A stretch of DNA of 64,000 nucleotides from Pseudomonas orientalis (GCF_002934065.1 NZ_CP018049.1:928501-992500), one strand, 5' to 3'. Positions 25,472 through 34,237 are shown, counted from the stretch's first letter. Notes: generated by a model from the letters alone, not told the origin. Numbers and translations are program-made.

Positions 25472-25666
25472 TCAGGCGAAGGTGAAGTCGATTTGCACAA
25501 CGTCGCCGCCGATGATTACGAAGTTTTTGGCTATGACCTCCTGAGCCGGATCACCCTCAAGTTCAATGGTATCTCCGATGTTGGGCAGAAGGGCGACGTC
25601 AAAGTCATGAGTGGCAGCTTTGGATTTGTTGGAGCGGGATTTGAAGGTGCACTTTTTAGTAGCCAT
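25472..25666 (-). CDS. Uncharacterised 64-residue protein
   Basis: Start set at ATG 25666, with TGAGG 6 bases upstream; the longer frame upstream lacks coding character. The protein begins MATKKCTFKSRSNKSKAATH, a basic stretch, followed by an alternating hydrophobic part (DFDVALLPNIGDTIELEG and VIIGGDVVQIDFTFA) that looks like a small beta-rich fold. There is no signal peptide or membrane segment. I do not recognise the family. It lies downstream of the phospholipase-like gene on the same strand, 185 bases away with a hairpin between. A CTGT-N8-ACAG motif lies 119 bases upstream of its start. Confidence 0.65.
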   Translation of the reverse strand: MATKKCTFKSRSNKSKAATHDFDVALLPNIGDTIELEGDPAQEVIAKNFVIIGGDVVQIDFTFA

Positions 25667-25784
25667 GATAAGCCTCATTAATTTCAGGATGAGTTGCGAC
25701 CTCCGAGGTGACTGCATTGCTTGTTGCTGCTGAGAGAGCCCCGGCGGTCTAATGCAAACTAACGGCCGTTGGCTCACTGCGATA

Positions 25785-25800
25785 CTGTCAGAATTAACAG
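25785..25800. promoter_or_regulatory. Possible LexA (SOS) box upstream of the 64-residue gene
   Basis: CTGTCAGAATTAACAG fits CTGT-N8-ACAG, with flanking TA and TG. The centre is only partly alternating A/T, so it is a weaker match than the one at 27048-27063. No clear promoter boxes overlap it. Confidence 0.35.
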
Positions 25801-25813
25801 TGTCGACGAACGG

Positions 25814-25841
25814 GCCCATGCATGCGATTGCATGCATGGGC
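25814..25841 (-). terminator. Perfect hairpin after the phospholipase-like gene
   Basis: GCCCATGCATGC and GCATGCATGGGC form a perfect 12-bp stem with a GATT loop, 10 bases past the stop codon. There is no T tract on the minus strand, so termination may be partial. Confidence 0.55.
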
Positions 25842-25851
25842 TACGGTTATC

Positions 25852-27009
25852 TCAAGACTGCGGGTTATTCGGCTTGTAATCCTTGAGCAACAAATACGTA
25901 CTCCACCCCCACCAATCCTTCGTCCACCGCTTGTCGTTCAGGTCATTCACATCTTTACGGCGCAGTACCTTGTCCCCTTCCATCTTGAACAACGGCGAGA
26001 AGTTATTGGCCGGGTTCTGCACAGCGTTCAGATCCGGAACAGACAACGGCGCCTTGAAGCTGGCCGGAGCGGGCGCGACACCGCTGATGAACGTCTCGAA
26101 AATTTCATCCGCCGAAGCCTGCACCGCACGTTTGACCTGCACCCGATTGTCCGCATCAACAGCGTCGAAATAGCGTTTATCCCCAAACGCGTGCCACTGA
26201 TCCCCCACGGCATTACGCACCTTGAGGCCGAACTTGCTGTCTTCGTCATGCATGAAGCGGCTGATCAGCGATCCCAGCTCTCCAGGCGTGACCACCGCCG
26301 CCAGTTGCTTGCGTGGGACGCGCAGGTGGCCGGCGGAAAACAGGTCGGTGAGGAAGTGGTCGGCAAAGCCGTTCATGGCGTACGCCAATTCCAACGCCTG
26401 GTCGGTGCCGCTCTGATGCGCAACCACTGCTTGTTGCAGTGCCGCCGTATGCCCGGCCAGGTAGGCCGACAATGCCCATTCGCCAAAATGGTCGGCATTG
26501 TCCGCCGCCAGTTTCAGGTAGCGTCCCAGTGGGATCAGGGCAGAGATGGCGCTGCCGCCACCGGTGATACGGTTCCACTCCTCGGACAACATATCACCCA
26601 GGGCGTCATAGGCTTCATGGGGTTGCTTGCCGTCCTTTATCGCCTGTTTTACCGCGCTGATCTCTTTTTGCATCACCGCCAGGATCTTGCCGGCTTCTTC
26701 CCGCGAAGCAGGCAGGACTGCCAGTGAATTAAAGGCTGCGATGAAGCGTTGTGCACGGTCGGCAGGGGAGGCGCCATCGCTGATAGGTTGGCCGGGAATC
26801 CCATAGAAGTCGCCACCCAGGGCAATCACTTGGCCATAGGTCAGCGCCAGTCCGTTAGGCAAATGCAGCTGCACTTCGCGTGCAGGCATCGCTGCGGCGT
26901 CCTTGGCAAAACGCAACAGCGTATCGTCGCCGATGGCGCCGTGTTCTGCGCCTTCGAAGCGCAGGGTAGGGGGCTTTTGTGCCGGTGCGGCGTATTCAAG
27001 ACCTGACAT
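25852..27009 (-). CDS. Phospholipase C/P1 nuclease-like protein
   Basis: 385 residues. The central region resembles the zinc-dependent phospholipase C/P1 nuclease fold: HFGEWALSAYLAGHTAALQQ near residue 170 and FADHFLTDLFSAGHLRVPR near residue 215, with His and Asp residues spaced as metal ligands (DHFLTD, SAGH). There is no signal peptide. It resembles the signal-less phosphatidylcholine-hydrolysing enzyme described from P. fluorescens; that link is from memory. AAGGAG lies 6 bases before the ATG. A TTGACG/TATGAT promoter overlapped by a LexA-type palindrome sits directly upstream, so DNA-damage control is predicted. It interrupts the galactarate locus and has no metabolic tie to it. Confidence 0.75.
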   Translation of the reverse strand: MSGLEYAAPAQKPPTLRFEGAEHGAIGDDTLLRFAKDAAAMPAREVQLHLPNGLALTYGQVIALGGDFYGIPGQPISDGASPADRAQRFIAAFNSLAVLPASREEAGKILAVMQKEISAVKQAIKDGKQPHEAYDALGDMLSEEWNRITGGGSAISALIPLGRYLKLAADNADHFGEWALSAYLAGHTAALQQAVVAHQSGTDQALELAYAMNGFADHFLTDLFSAGHLRVPRKQLAAVVTPGELGSLISRFMHDEDSKFGLKVRNAVGDQWHAFGDKRYFDAVDADNRVQVKRAVQASADEIFETFISGVAPAPASFKAPLSVPDLNAVQNPANNFSPLFKMEGDKVLRRKDVNDLNDKRWTKDWWGWSTYLLLKDYKPNNPQS

Positions 27010-27047
27010 GTTAGCTCCTTGCTATGTCGTAGGAATCTTCCTTTTTG

Positions 27048-27063
27048 CTGTATGTATACACAG
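27048..27063. promoter_or_regulatory. Strong candidate LexA (SOS) box
   Basis: CTGTATGTATACACAG matches CTGT-N8-ACAG with an alternating A/T-rich core, as in known SOS boxes. It is the centre of a longer palindrome with arms TTTTTGCTGT and ACAGCAAAAA (27042-27069). It starts about 9 bases past the -10 box of the promoter for the phospholipase-like gene, a normal place for LexA repression. Confidence 0.7.
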
Positions 27064-27071
27064 CAAAAAAA

Positions 27072-27099
27072 ATCATAGGCGGGAAATCTCCTACGTCAA
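27072..27099 (-). promoter_or_regulatory. Sigma-70 promoter of the phospholipase-like gene
   Basis: On the minus strand, TTGACG (27099-27094) and TATGAT (27077-27072) are separated by 16 bases. The predicted start point is near 27065, within the LexA-type palindrome and about 55 bases before the start codon. Confidence 0.65.
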
Positions 27100-27165
27100 G
27101 AAACCTGTCCCAACGGCGAGCGTGAGATGAGCGCTGATGAATTGCAGTTGACGAATCTATTTATA

Positions 27166-27185
27166 GTTGTACGATGACGTACGAC
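27166..27185. promoter_or_regulatory. Candidate operator upstream of kdgD
   Basis: GTTGTACGATGACGTACGAC contains two GTAC cores exactly 10 bases apart (27169 and 27179), one helical turn. The first 13 bases match the motif upstream of the FadR-family regulator at 12 positions. It lies about 60-80 bases before the kdgD start. Confidence 0.5.
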
Positions 27186-27244
27186 ATCATTTAAACCAAC
27201 AACAACGCTTTCCTCAGAAAGTCTTCGCCCAGGGTGTTCGAATA

Positions 27245-28156
27245 ATGAATCCACAAGAACTGAAGTCCATCCTCTCCCACGGTCTGCTGTCCTTTCCGGT
27301 GACCGATTTCAATGCCCAGGGTGACTTTCACCAGGCGGGCTATATCAAGCGCCTGGAATGGCTGGCCCCGTACGGCGCCACTGCGCTGTTCGCCGCAGGC
27401 GGCACCGGTGAGTTTTTCTCCCTGGCCGCCAGCGAATATTCCCAAGTGGTGAAGACCGCTGTTGATACCTGCGCCACCAGCGTGCCGATTCTTGCCGGTG
27501 TCGGTGGCGCGACCCGCCAAGCCATCGAGTACGCTCAAGAAGCCGAGCGCCTGGGCGCCAAGGGCTTGCTGTTGTTGCCGCACTACCTGACTGAAGCCAG
27601 CCAGGACGGGGTTGCCGCCCACGTTGAAGCAGTGTGCAAGTCGGTCAAGATCGGCGTGGTGGTGTACAACCGCAACGTGTGTCGGCTGACCGCGCCGCTG
27701 CTGGAACGCCTGGCCGAGCGCTGCCCGAACCTGATCGGCTACAAGGATGGCCTGGGTGACATCGAGTTGATGGTGTCGATCCGCCGTCGTCTCGGCGATC
27801 GTTTCAGCTACCTCGGCGGCCTGCCGACTGCAGAGGTTTACGCTGCTGCCTACAAGGCCCTGGGCGTGCCGGTGTACTCCTCGGCGGTGTTCAACTTCAT
27901 TCCCAAAACCGCAATGGATTTCTACCACGCGATTGCCAAGGATGATCACGCCACCGTCTCCAAGATCATCGACGATTTCTTCCTGCCTTATCTCGACATC
28001 CGTAACCGCAAGGCCGGTTATGCCGTGAGCATCGTCAAGGCCGGTGCGAAAATCGCCGGCTACGACGCAGGCCCAGTGCGCACGCCGCTGACCGATCTGC
28101 TGCCGGAAGAATACGAAGCCCTGGCCGCGCTGATCGACAAGCAAGGCGCGCAATAA
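27245..28156 (+). CDS. kdgD: 5-dehydro-4-deoxyglucarate dehydratase
   Basis: 303 residues. A DapA-family aldolase-type barrel that dehydrates and decarboxylates 5-dehydro-4-deoxyglucarate to 2-oxoglutarate semialdehyde. Start chosen at [20 protein letters not shown]; the 26 upstream codons in frame cover the operator. Landmarks: [17 protein letters not shown] near residue 55, the Tyr in [12 protein letters not shown], and the Schiff-base Lys in [12 protein letters not shown] near residue 185. It is the first structural gene of the galactarate operon and is followed by an intra-operon hairpin. Confidence 0.93.
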   Translation: MNPQELKSILSHGLLSFPVTDFNAQGDFHQAGYIKRLEWLAPYGATALFAAGGTGEFFSLAASEYSQVVKTAVDTCATSVPILAGVGGATRQAIEYAQEAERLGAKGLLLLPHYLTEASQDGVAAHVEAVCKSVKIGVVVYNRNVCRLTAPLLERLAERCPNLIGYKDGLGDIELMVSIRRRLGDRFSYLGGLPTAEVYAAAYKALGVPVYSSAVFNFIPKTAMDFYHAIAKDDHATVSKIIDDFFLPYLDIRNRKAGYAVSIVKAGAKIAGYDAGPVRTPLTDLLPEEYEALAALIDKQGAQ

Positions 28157-28165
28157 CTTATCAAC

Positions 28166-28194
28166 AAGGCCGCTGAGAGATCAGCGGCCTTTTG
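28166..28194 (+). terminator. Intra-operon hairpin between kdgD and the semialdehyde dehydrogenase gene
   Basis: AAGGCCGCTGA and TCAGCGGCCTT form a perfect 11-bp stem with a GAGA loop, followed by TTTGCG. It would terminate or reduce transcription after kdgD, though the next gene begins only 17 bases later. Confidence 0.7.
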
Positions 28195-28210
28195 CGTCAG
28201 GAGAAGATTC

Positions 28211-29656
28211 GTGTCCCAAGCAAAGCGTTTTGACAACTACATCAATGGTGAATGGGTAACCAGCGCCGACTACTGCACCAATATCAACCCGTCGGATCTT
28301 TCCGATGTGATCGGCGAATACGCCAAGGCTGACGTCGCCCAGGTCAACGCCGCTATCGATGCCGCCCGCGCCGCGTTTCCGGCCTGGTCCACCTCGGGTA
28401 TCCAGGCGCGCCACGACGCGCTGGATAAAGTCGGCAGCGAAATCCTCGCCCGCCGCGAAGAGCTGGGCACGCTGCTGGCCAGGGAAGAGGGCAAGACCCT
28501 GCCCGAAGCCATCGGCGAAGTGACCCGCGCCGGTAACATCTTTAAATTCTTCGCCGGTGAATGCCTGCGCCTGTCTGGCGACTATGTGCCGTCGGTGCGC
28601 CCCGGCGTCAACGTTGAAGTCACCCGCGAAGCCCTTGGCGTGGTCGGCTTGATCACGCCGTGGAACTTCCCGATCGCCATCCCGGCCTGGAAAATCGCCC
28701 CGGCCCTGGCCTACGGCAACTGCGTGGTGATCAAGCCGGCCGAGCTGGTACCCGGCTGTGCCTGGGCACTGGCCGACATCATTTCCCGCGCCGGCTTCCC
28801 GGCCGGTGTGTTCAACCTGGTGATGGGCAGCGGCCGCGTGGTGGGCGATGTGCTGGTCAACAGCCCGAAGGTTGATGGCATCAGCTTTACCGGTTCCGTC
28901 GGTGTGGGCCGTCAGATCGCCGTCAGTTGCGTAGCGCGCCAGGCCAAGGTGCAGTTGGAAATGGGTGGCAAGAACCCGCAGATCATTCTCGACGACGCCG
29001 ACCTCAAGCAGGCCGTCGAGCTGTCGGTGCAGAGCGCGTTCTACTCGACCGGCCAGCGTTGTACCGCTTCCAGCCGCCTGATCGTCACCGCCGGCATCCA
29101 TGACCAGTTCGTCGCGGCCATGGCCGAGCGCATGAAGTCGATCAAGGTCGGCCACGCGCTCCACAGCGGTACCGACATTGGCCCGGTGGTTTCCCAGGCT
29201 CAGTTGGATCAGGACATGAAGTACATCGACATCGGCCAGAGCGAAGGCGCGCGGCTGGTCAGCGGCGGCGGCTTGGTGACCTGCGACACCGAAGGCTACT
29301 ACCTGGCGCCGACGCTGTTTGCCGACAGCGAAGCGGCCATGCGCATCAGCCGTGAAGAGATTTTCGGCCCGGTGGCCAACGTGGTGCGGGTGGCCGACTA
29401 CGAGGCGGCGCTGGCCATGGCCAACGACACCGAGTTCGGTCTCTCGGCAGGTATCGCTACCACGTCGCTGAAATATGCCAACCACTTCAAGCGCCATTCC
29501 CAGGCCGGGATGGTGATGGTCAACCTGCCGACAGCCGGGGTGGACTATCACGTTCCGTTCGGTGGCCGTAAGGGGTCGTCCTACGGTTCGCGTGAGCAGG
29601 GTCGCTATGCGCAAGAGTTCTACACCGTCGTAAAAACCAGCTATATCGGTTCGTAG
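28211..29656 (+). CDS. 2-oxoglutarate semialdehyde dehydrogenase
   Basis: 481 residues. An aldehyde dehydrogenase that oxidises 2-oxoglutarate semialdehyde to 2-oxoglutarate with NAD(P)+, the last step of galactarate breakdown. It starts at GTG 28211, with AGGAG 7 bases upstream. Signatures: ITPWNFPIAIPAWKIAPALA near residue 150, SFTGSVGVGRQIA, the catalytic Glu in LEMGGKNPQII and the catalytic Cys in TGQRCTASSRL near residue 283. Its place between kdgD and the transporter gene fits this substrate rather than succinate semialdehyde. Confidence 0.9.
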   Translation: MSQAKRFDNYINGEWVTSADYCTNINPSDLSDVIGEYAKADVAQVNAAIDAARAAFPAWSTSGIQARHDALDKVGSEILARREELGTLLAREEGKTLPEAIGEVTRAGNIFKFFAGECLRLSGDYVPSVRPGVNVEVTREALGVVGLITPWNFPIAIPAWKIAPALAYGNCVVIKPAELVPGCAWALADIISRAGFPAGVFNLVMGSGRVVGDVLVNSPKVDGISFTGSVGVGRQIAVSCVARQAKVQLEMGGKNPQIILDDADLKQAVELSVQSAFYSTGQRCTASSRLIVTAGIHDQFVAAMAERMKSIKVGHALHSGTDIGPVVSQAQLDQDMKYIDIGQSEGARLVSGGGLVTCDTEGYYLAPTLFADSEAAMRISREEIFGPVANVVRVADYEAALAMANDTEFGLSAGIATTSLKYANHFKRHSQAGMVMVNLPTAGVDYHVPFGGRKGSSYGSREQGRYAQEFYTVVKTSYIGS

Positions 29657-29667
29657 CACCCGTTCAC

Positions 29668-29766
29668 TGTAGGAGCGAGCTTGCTCGCGAAAAACGTCAA
29701 CGATTACGGGGCATTCAGGATGCTCGCGGTGCCTGTGAGTTTTTCGCGAGCGAGCTCGCTCCTACA
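29668..29766. repeat. REP doublet of a second family (GTAGGAGCGAGCTTGCTCGCGA)
   Basis: GTAGGAGCGAGCTTGCTCGC at the left and its near complement GCGAGCGAGCTCGCTCCTAC at the right enclose about 53 bases. The core sequence differs from the GTGGGAGGGGG type found elsewhere in the window. It sits between two genes of the galactarate operon. Confidence 0.92.
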
Positions 29767-29830
29767 GGGGCTGCACCAGTAAGACATAACCATTACCCGC
29801 AAAAAAAATAATTAGTGGGAGTACTTCTAC

Positions 29831-31195
29831 ATGCAAGCGACCAAGCCGACTCACGTCCGCTATTTGATCCTGCTCATGCTGTTTCTGGTGACCACGATCA
29901 ATTACGCCGACCGTGCAACTATCGCCATCGCCGGTTCCAGCCTGCAAAAAGACCTCGGCATCGACGCGGTCACCCTCGGCTACATCTTCTCTGCATTCGG
30001 TTGGGCCTATGTTGCCGGGCAAATCCCCGGTGGCTGGCTGCTCGACCGGTTCGGTTCGAAAAAAGTCTACGCCCTGAGCATCTTTACCTGGTCACTGTTC
30101 ACCGTGCTGCAAGGCTACGTCGGTGAGTTCGGTGTCTCGACCGCCGTGGTTGCGCTGTTCATGCTGCGCTTTATGGTGGGCCTGGCCGAAGCGCCATCCT
30201 TCCCCGGCAACGCACGGATTGTGGCGGCCTGGTTCCCCACGGCCGAGCGCGGTACGGCGTCGGCGATTTTCAACTCGGCGCAGTACTTCGCTACCTTGTT
30301 GTTCGCACCGCTGATGGGCTGGATCGTTTATCGCTTCGGCTGGCAGCATGTGTTTATCGTGATGGGCGTGATTGGCATTGTGTTCTCGCTGATCTGGCTG
30401 AAAGTTATCCACAGTCCGCGCCAGCACCCGATGATCAACGAAGCGGAGCTCAATCATATTGCCGCCAATGGCGCCATGGTGGATATGGACCAGGACAAGG
30501 GTCAGGGCAAGAAAACCGATGGACCGAAGTGGGATTACATCCGCCAGTTGCTGACCAACCGCATGATGCTGGGTGTGTACCTGGGCCAATACTGCATCAA
30601 CGGCATCACCTACTTCTTCCTGACCTGGTTCCCCGTGTACCTGGTGCAGGACCGTGGCATGACCATCCTCAAGGCCGGTTTCATTGCCTCGCTGCCGGCG
30701 ATCTGCGGCTTTATCGGCGGCGTGCTGGGCGGGGTGATTTCCGATTATCTGCTGCGCAAGGGCCATTCCCTGACGTTCGCCCGCAAGGCGCCGATCATTG
30801 CCGGGCTGCTGGTGTCCAGCAGCATCATCGCGTGCAACTATGTCGATGTTGAGTGGATGGTGGTGGGCTTCATGGCGCTGGCCTTCTTCGGCAAGGGTGT
30901 TGGCGCACTGGGCTGGGCGGTGGTGTCCGACTCCTCGCCGAAACAAATCGCCGGCCTCAGTGGTGGCTTGTTCAATACCTTCGGTAACCTGGCCTCCATC
31001 ACCACGCCGATTGTCATCGGCTACATCATCAGCACCACCGGCTCGTTCAAATGGGCCCTGGTGTTCGTCGGCGCCAACGCGCTGGTGGCGGTGTTCAGCT
31101 ACCTGGTGATTGTCGGCCCGATCAAGCGCGTGGTGCTCAAGGACCCGCCAAGCAAAGGCCCTGAGTTGACCCACCTTTCCCAAGCGCATTCCTGA
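29831..31195 (+). CDS. gudP: MFS galactarate/glucarate transporter (GudP-like, ACS family)
   Basis: 454 residues with about 12 membrane segments. The anion:cation symporter subfamily is shown by [20 protein letters not shown] near residue 22 and [19 protein letters not shown] near residue 65. [18 protein letters not shown] and [19 protein letters not shown] also match GudP/GarP-type carriers. It should bring galactarate (and perhaps glucarate) into the cell with protons. GGGAG lies 9 bases upstream of the ATG. It is followed 10 bases later by garD. Confidence 0.9.
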   Translation: MQATKPTHVRYLILLMLFLVTTINYADRATIAIAGSSLQKDLGIDAVTLGYIFSAFGWAYVAGQIPGGWLLDRFGSKKVYALSIFTWSLFTVLQGYVGEFGVSTAVVALFMLRFMVGLAEAPSFPGNARIVAAWFPTAERGTASAIFNSAQYFATLLFAPLMGWIVYRFGWQHVFIVMGVIGIVFSLIWLKVIHSPRQHPMINEAELNHIAANGAMVDMDQDKGQGKKTDGPKWDYIRQLLTNRMMLGVYLGQYCINGITYFFLTWFPVYLVQDRGMTILKAGFIASLPAICGFIGGVLGGVISDYLLRKGHSLTFARKAPIIAGLLVSSSIIACNYVDVEWMVVGFMALAFFGKGVGALGWAVVSDSSPKQIAGLSGGLFNTFGNLASITTPIVIGYIISTTGSFKWALVFVGANALVAVFSYLVIVGPIKRVVLKDPPSKGPELTHLSQAHS

Positions 31196-31205
31196 GGTTC
31201 ATGTG

Positions 31206-32759
31206 ATGCAGTTGATTGAACATGCCGACTCGCCGCGCTCGATTCGCCTGCACGAGCGCGACAATGTGGTGATCGTGGTGAACGACCAGGGCGTGCCGGC
31301 CGGGACCGAGTTCCCGGACGGCCTGGTCACCGTGGACTTCATCCCGCAGAGCCACAAAGTGACCCTGGAAGATATCCCCGAAGGCGGCCGGATCATTCGC
31401 TACGGCCAGACGATCGGCTATGCCCTGGCGCCGATCCCGCGTGGCAGCTGGGTGCAGGAAGACCAGTTGCGCATGCCCACCGCGCCGCCGCTGGACAGCC
31501 TGCCGCTGTCCACCGACGTACCTGAAACCCAGGCGCCGCTGGAGGGGTTCACCTTCGAGGGCTATCGCAACGCCGATGGCACCGTGGGCACGCGCAATAT
31601 CCTGGGCATTACCACCACCGTGCAGTGCGTGACCGGCGTGCTGGACCATGCCGTCCAGCGCATCAAGGATGAATTGCTGCCCAGGTACCCGCATGTCGAT
31701 GATGTGGTGGCGCTGACCCACAGCTACGGCTGCGGAGTGGCGATCACGGCCACGGATGCCTACATTCCGATCCGTACCGTGCGCAACCTGGCGCGCAACC
31801 CGAACCTGGGCGGCGAAGCCCTGGTGATCAGCCTGGGCTGCGAGAAGTTGCAGGCCGGGCAAGTGATGCACGACAACGACAGCTCCGTCGACCTGAGCGA
31901 GCCCTGGCTGTACCGGTTGCAGGATTCCAGCCACGGCTTTACCGAGATGATCGAGCAGATCATGGCGCTGGCCGAAGTCCGCTTGAAAAAGCTCGACCAG
32001 CGCCGCCGCGAAACGGTGCCGGCGTCCGAGCTGATCCTGGGCATGCAATGCGGCGGCAGTGATGCGTTTTCAGGCATCACCGCCAACCCGGCGCTGGGTT
32101 ATGCATCCGACCTGCTGCTGCGGGCCGGGGCGACGGTGATGTTTTCGGAAGTCACCGAAGTCCGCGATGCCATCTACCTGCTGACTTCTCGCGCAGAGAC
32201 GAAGGAAGTTGCCGAGGAGTTGGTGCGTGAAATGGACTGGTACGACCGTTACCTGGCCAAGGGCGAGGCGGATCGCAGCGCCAATACCACGCCGGGCAAC
32301 AAGAAGGGCGGGCTGTCGAATATCGTCGAAAAGTCCCTGGGCTCCATCGTCAAGTCCGGCAGCAGCGCGATCAACGGCGTGCTCGGCCCAGGCGAGCGCT
32401 TCAAGACCAAGGGCCTGATTTTTTGCGCAACCCCGGCCAGTGATTTTGTATGCGGCACCTTGCAACTGGCGGCGGGGATGAACCTGCATGTGTTCACCAC
32501 CGGACGAGGCACGCCTTACGGGCTGGCGATGGCGCCGGTGGTGAAGGTCTCGACCCGTACGGAGTTGGCGCAACGCTGGCCGGACCTGATCGATATCGAC
32601 GCCGGGCGCATCGCCACCGGGCGCGCGAGCATCGAGGAACTGGGCTGGGAGTTGTTTCACTTCTACCTGGATGTGGCCAGCGGCAGGAAGCAGACGTGGG
32701 CGGAGCAGCACAAGTTGCATAACGACATCACGCTGTTCAACCCGGCGCCGATTACCTGA
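31206..32759 (+). CDS. garD: Galactarate dehydratase (UxaA/GarD family)
   Basis: 517 residues. It dehydrates galactarate to 5-dehydro-4-deoxyglucarate, the KdgD substrate. Start chosen at ATG 31206, with GAGG 8 bases upstream; the GTG just before is badly spaced. An N-terminal SAF-type domain (about residues 10-85) precedes the catalytic region with [46 protein letters not shown] and [19 protein letters not shown]. Conserved cysteines in these motifs are metal-ligand candidates. It is the last gene of the operon and is followed by a REP doublet. No glucarate dehydratase gene is in the window. Confidence 0.92.
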   Translation: MQLIEHADSPRSIRLHERDNVVIVVNDQGVPAGTEFPDGLVTVDFIPQSHKVTLEDIPEGGRIIRYGQTIGYALAPIPRGSWVQEDQLRMPTAPPLDSLPLSTDVPETQAPLEGFTFEGYRNADGTVGTRNILGITTTVQCVTGVLDHAVQRIKDELLPRYPHVDDVVALTHSYGCGVAITATDAYIPIRTVRNLARNPNLGGEALVISLGCEKLQAGQVMHDNDSSVDLSEPWLYRLQDSSHGFTEMIEQIMALAEVRLKKLDQRRRETVPASELILGMQCGGSDAFSGITANPALGYASDLLLRAGATVMFSEVTEVRDAIYLLTSRAETKEVAEELVREMDWYDRYLAKGEADRSANTTPGNKKGGLSNIVEKSLGSIVKSGSSAINGVLGPGERFKTKGLIFCATPASDFVCGTLQLAAGMNLHVFTTGRGTPYGLAMAPVVKVSTRTELAQRWPDLIDIDAGRIATGRASIEELGWELFHFYLDVASGRKQTWAEQHKLHNDITLFNPAPIT

Positions 32760-32772
32760 GACCGAGTCGCCT

Positions 32773-32839
32773 GCATCGGGGGTAAGCCCCCTCCCACGAA
32801 CTCGGTCAAGTGTGGGAGGGGGCTTGCCCCCGATAGCGG
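32773..32839. repeat. REP doublet, close-spaced, GTGGGAGGGGGCTTGCCCCC family
   Basis: GCATCGGGGGTAAGCCCCCT (left, inverted) and TGTGGGAGGGGGCTTGCCCC (right) with only 13 bases between. The order of the two halves is reversed compared with the other doublets, tail to tail instead of head to head. Confidence 0.9.
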
Positions 32840-32908
32840 TAGACCAGACGACACGGCCTCCATGGCTTATCATTAGCCACCTAATGACGCCCCAAGGTCC
32901 TTCCCGGC

Positions 32909-33850
32909 ATGCTGGCAATCTTTCTCACCACCCTGACCATCACCGCGCCAGTGTTCGCCATGCTGTTTCTCGGTGTGCTGCTCAAGCGCATCAACTGGAT
33001 CAACGACAACTTTATCCATACCGCCTCGTCCCTGGTGTTCAACGTCACCATGCCGGCGCTGCTGTTCCTGGGCATCCTGCATGCCGACCTGCATGCGGCG
33101 CTCAAGCCGGGTTTGCTGATTTATTTTGCCGTGGCCACGCTGGTGAGCTTTGCCATGGCGTGGGGCTGGGCGATTTTCCGCTGCAAGCGCGAAGACCGGG
33201 GCATCTACACCCAGGGCGCGTTTCGCGGCAATAACGGGGTGATCGGGCTGGCGCTGGCCGCCAGCATGTACGGCGACTACGGTATTTCCCTCGGTGCGAT
33301 TCTTGCGGCGTTGGTGATCCTGTTCTACAACACCCTCTCAACCATTGTGCTGGCGGTGTACAGCCCGGTGATCAAGTCCGACCCGTGGAGTATTTTCAAG
33401 AGTGTGGTGGCCAACCCGCTGATCATCAGCGTGATCGTGGCCGCGCCGTTTGCGTACTTCCAGATCGGCCTGCCCGGCTGGCTGGAAAAGTCCCTGGGGT
33501 ATCTGGCGGACACCACGCTGCCCCTGGCACTGATCTGCATCGGCGGCACCTTGTCCCTGGCGGCGCTGCGCAAGAGCGGCAACATGGCCTTGAGCGCGAG
33601 CCTGATGAAGATGGTCTGGTTGCCGGTGATAGCCACACTGGGCGCGTGGCTGCTGGGGTTCCGTGGGCCGGAGTTGGGGATTCTGTTTCTGTACTTCGGC
33701 GCGCCGACGGCGGCGGCGAGTTTCGTGATGGCCAGGGCGGCCGAGGGTAATCATGAGCTGGCGGCGGCGATTATCGTGATCACCACCTTGATGGCGGCGA
33801 TAACCACGAACATCGGCATCTTTGTGCTGCAGGCGGGCGGCTGGATCTGA
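32909..33850 (+). CDS. AEC-family transporter (auxin efflux carrier superfamily)
   Basis: 313 residues, about ten membrane segments in the usual two-half layout. Family features: ITAPVFAMLFLGVLLKRINW at the N-terminus, VFNVTMPALLFLGIL, FRGNNGVIGLALAASMYGD near residue 105 and FGAPTAAASFVMARAAEG near residue 265. Members export or take up malonate or other small organic acids; the substrate here is unknown. It stands alone on the plus strand between the galactarate operon and the convergent minus-strand genes, ending 3 bases from the next stop. Confidence 0.85.
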   Translation: MLAIFLTTLTITAPVFAMLFLGVLLKRINWINDNFIHTASSLVFNVTMPALLFLGILHADLHAALKPGLLIYFAVATLVSFAMAWGWAIFRCKREDRGIYTQGAFRGNNGVIGLALAASMYGDYGISLGAILAALVILFYNTLSTIVLAVYSPVIKSDPWSIFKSVVANPLIISVIVAAPFAYFQIGLPGWLEKSLGYLADTTLPLALICIGGTLSLAALRKSGNMALSASLMKMVWLPVIATLGAWLLGFRGPELGILFLYFGAPTAAASFVMARAAEGNHELAAAIIVITTLMAAITTNIGIFVLQAGGWI

Positions 33851-33853
33851 CCG

Positions 33854-34237
33854 CTACTGCTGGTCTGCCTGATACGCCTCAATCACCTCCTGCGCCGCAC
33901 GAAACGCATCGATTGCCGCCGGTACGCCGGCATACACCGCGCAATGCAGCAGCGCTTCGCGGATCTCTTCAACCGTACAGCCGTTGTTCAACGCGCCGCG
34001 CACATGGCCCTTGAGCTCCTGCGGGCATTTGAGCGCGGTCAGGGCGGCGAGGGTGATCAGGCTGCGCGTCTTGAGCGGCAAGCCCTCGCGATTCCACACA
34101 CTGCCCCAGGCGTGTTCATTGACGAAGTCCTGCAGCGGCTGGCTGAACTCGGTGGCATTGGCCAGGGCACGGTCGACGAATGCATCGCCCATCACCTGGC
34201 GACGCATTTCAACCCCTGGTTTTTTCTGACCGGTCAT
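33854..34237 (-). CDS. Carboxymuconolactone decarboxylase family protein (PcaC-like)
   Basis: 127 residues, all one CMD domain. Matching parts are VDRALANATEFSQPLQDFVN, WGSVWNREGLPLKTRSLITL, LKGHVRGALNNGCTVEEIRE and LLHCAVYAGVPAAIDAF. It is closest to PcaC, which decarboxylates 4-carboxymuconolactone in protocatechuate breakdown, but no pca genes are nearby, so a different role in the broad AhpD/CMD superfamily is possible. Its start overlaps the end of the CaCA exchanger gene by 4 bases (ATGA), so they are translationally coupled. Confidence 0.85.
   Translation of the reverse strand: MTGQKKPGVEMRRQVMGDAFVDRALANATEFSQPLQDFVNEHAWGSVWNREGLPLKTRSLITLAALTALKCPQELKGHVRGALNNGCTVEEIREALLHCAVYAGVPAAIDAFRAAQEVIEAYQADQQ

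Noticed and set aside
27042-27069. Considered as an operator of the FadR-family galactarate regulator because of its GTATAC core
   Set aside because: It does not share the 13-base motif found upstream of the regulator and kdgD, and its position over the start of the phospholipase promoter and its CTGT-N8-ACAG form fit LexA better.
28181-29659. A 492-codon minus-strand open frame opposite the semialdehyde dehydrogenase gene
   Set aside because: It follows the codon positions of the real gene on the opposite strand, and its product is low-complexity His/Gly/Arg-rich with no known motif.
33854-34237. Calling this gene pcaC outright
   Set aside because: No other protocatechuate genes nearby and it is coupled to an ion exchanger gene, so only the family name is supported.
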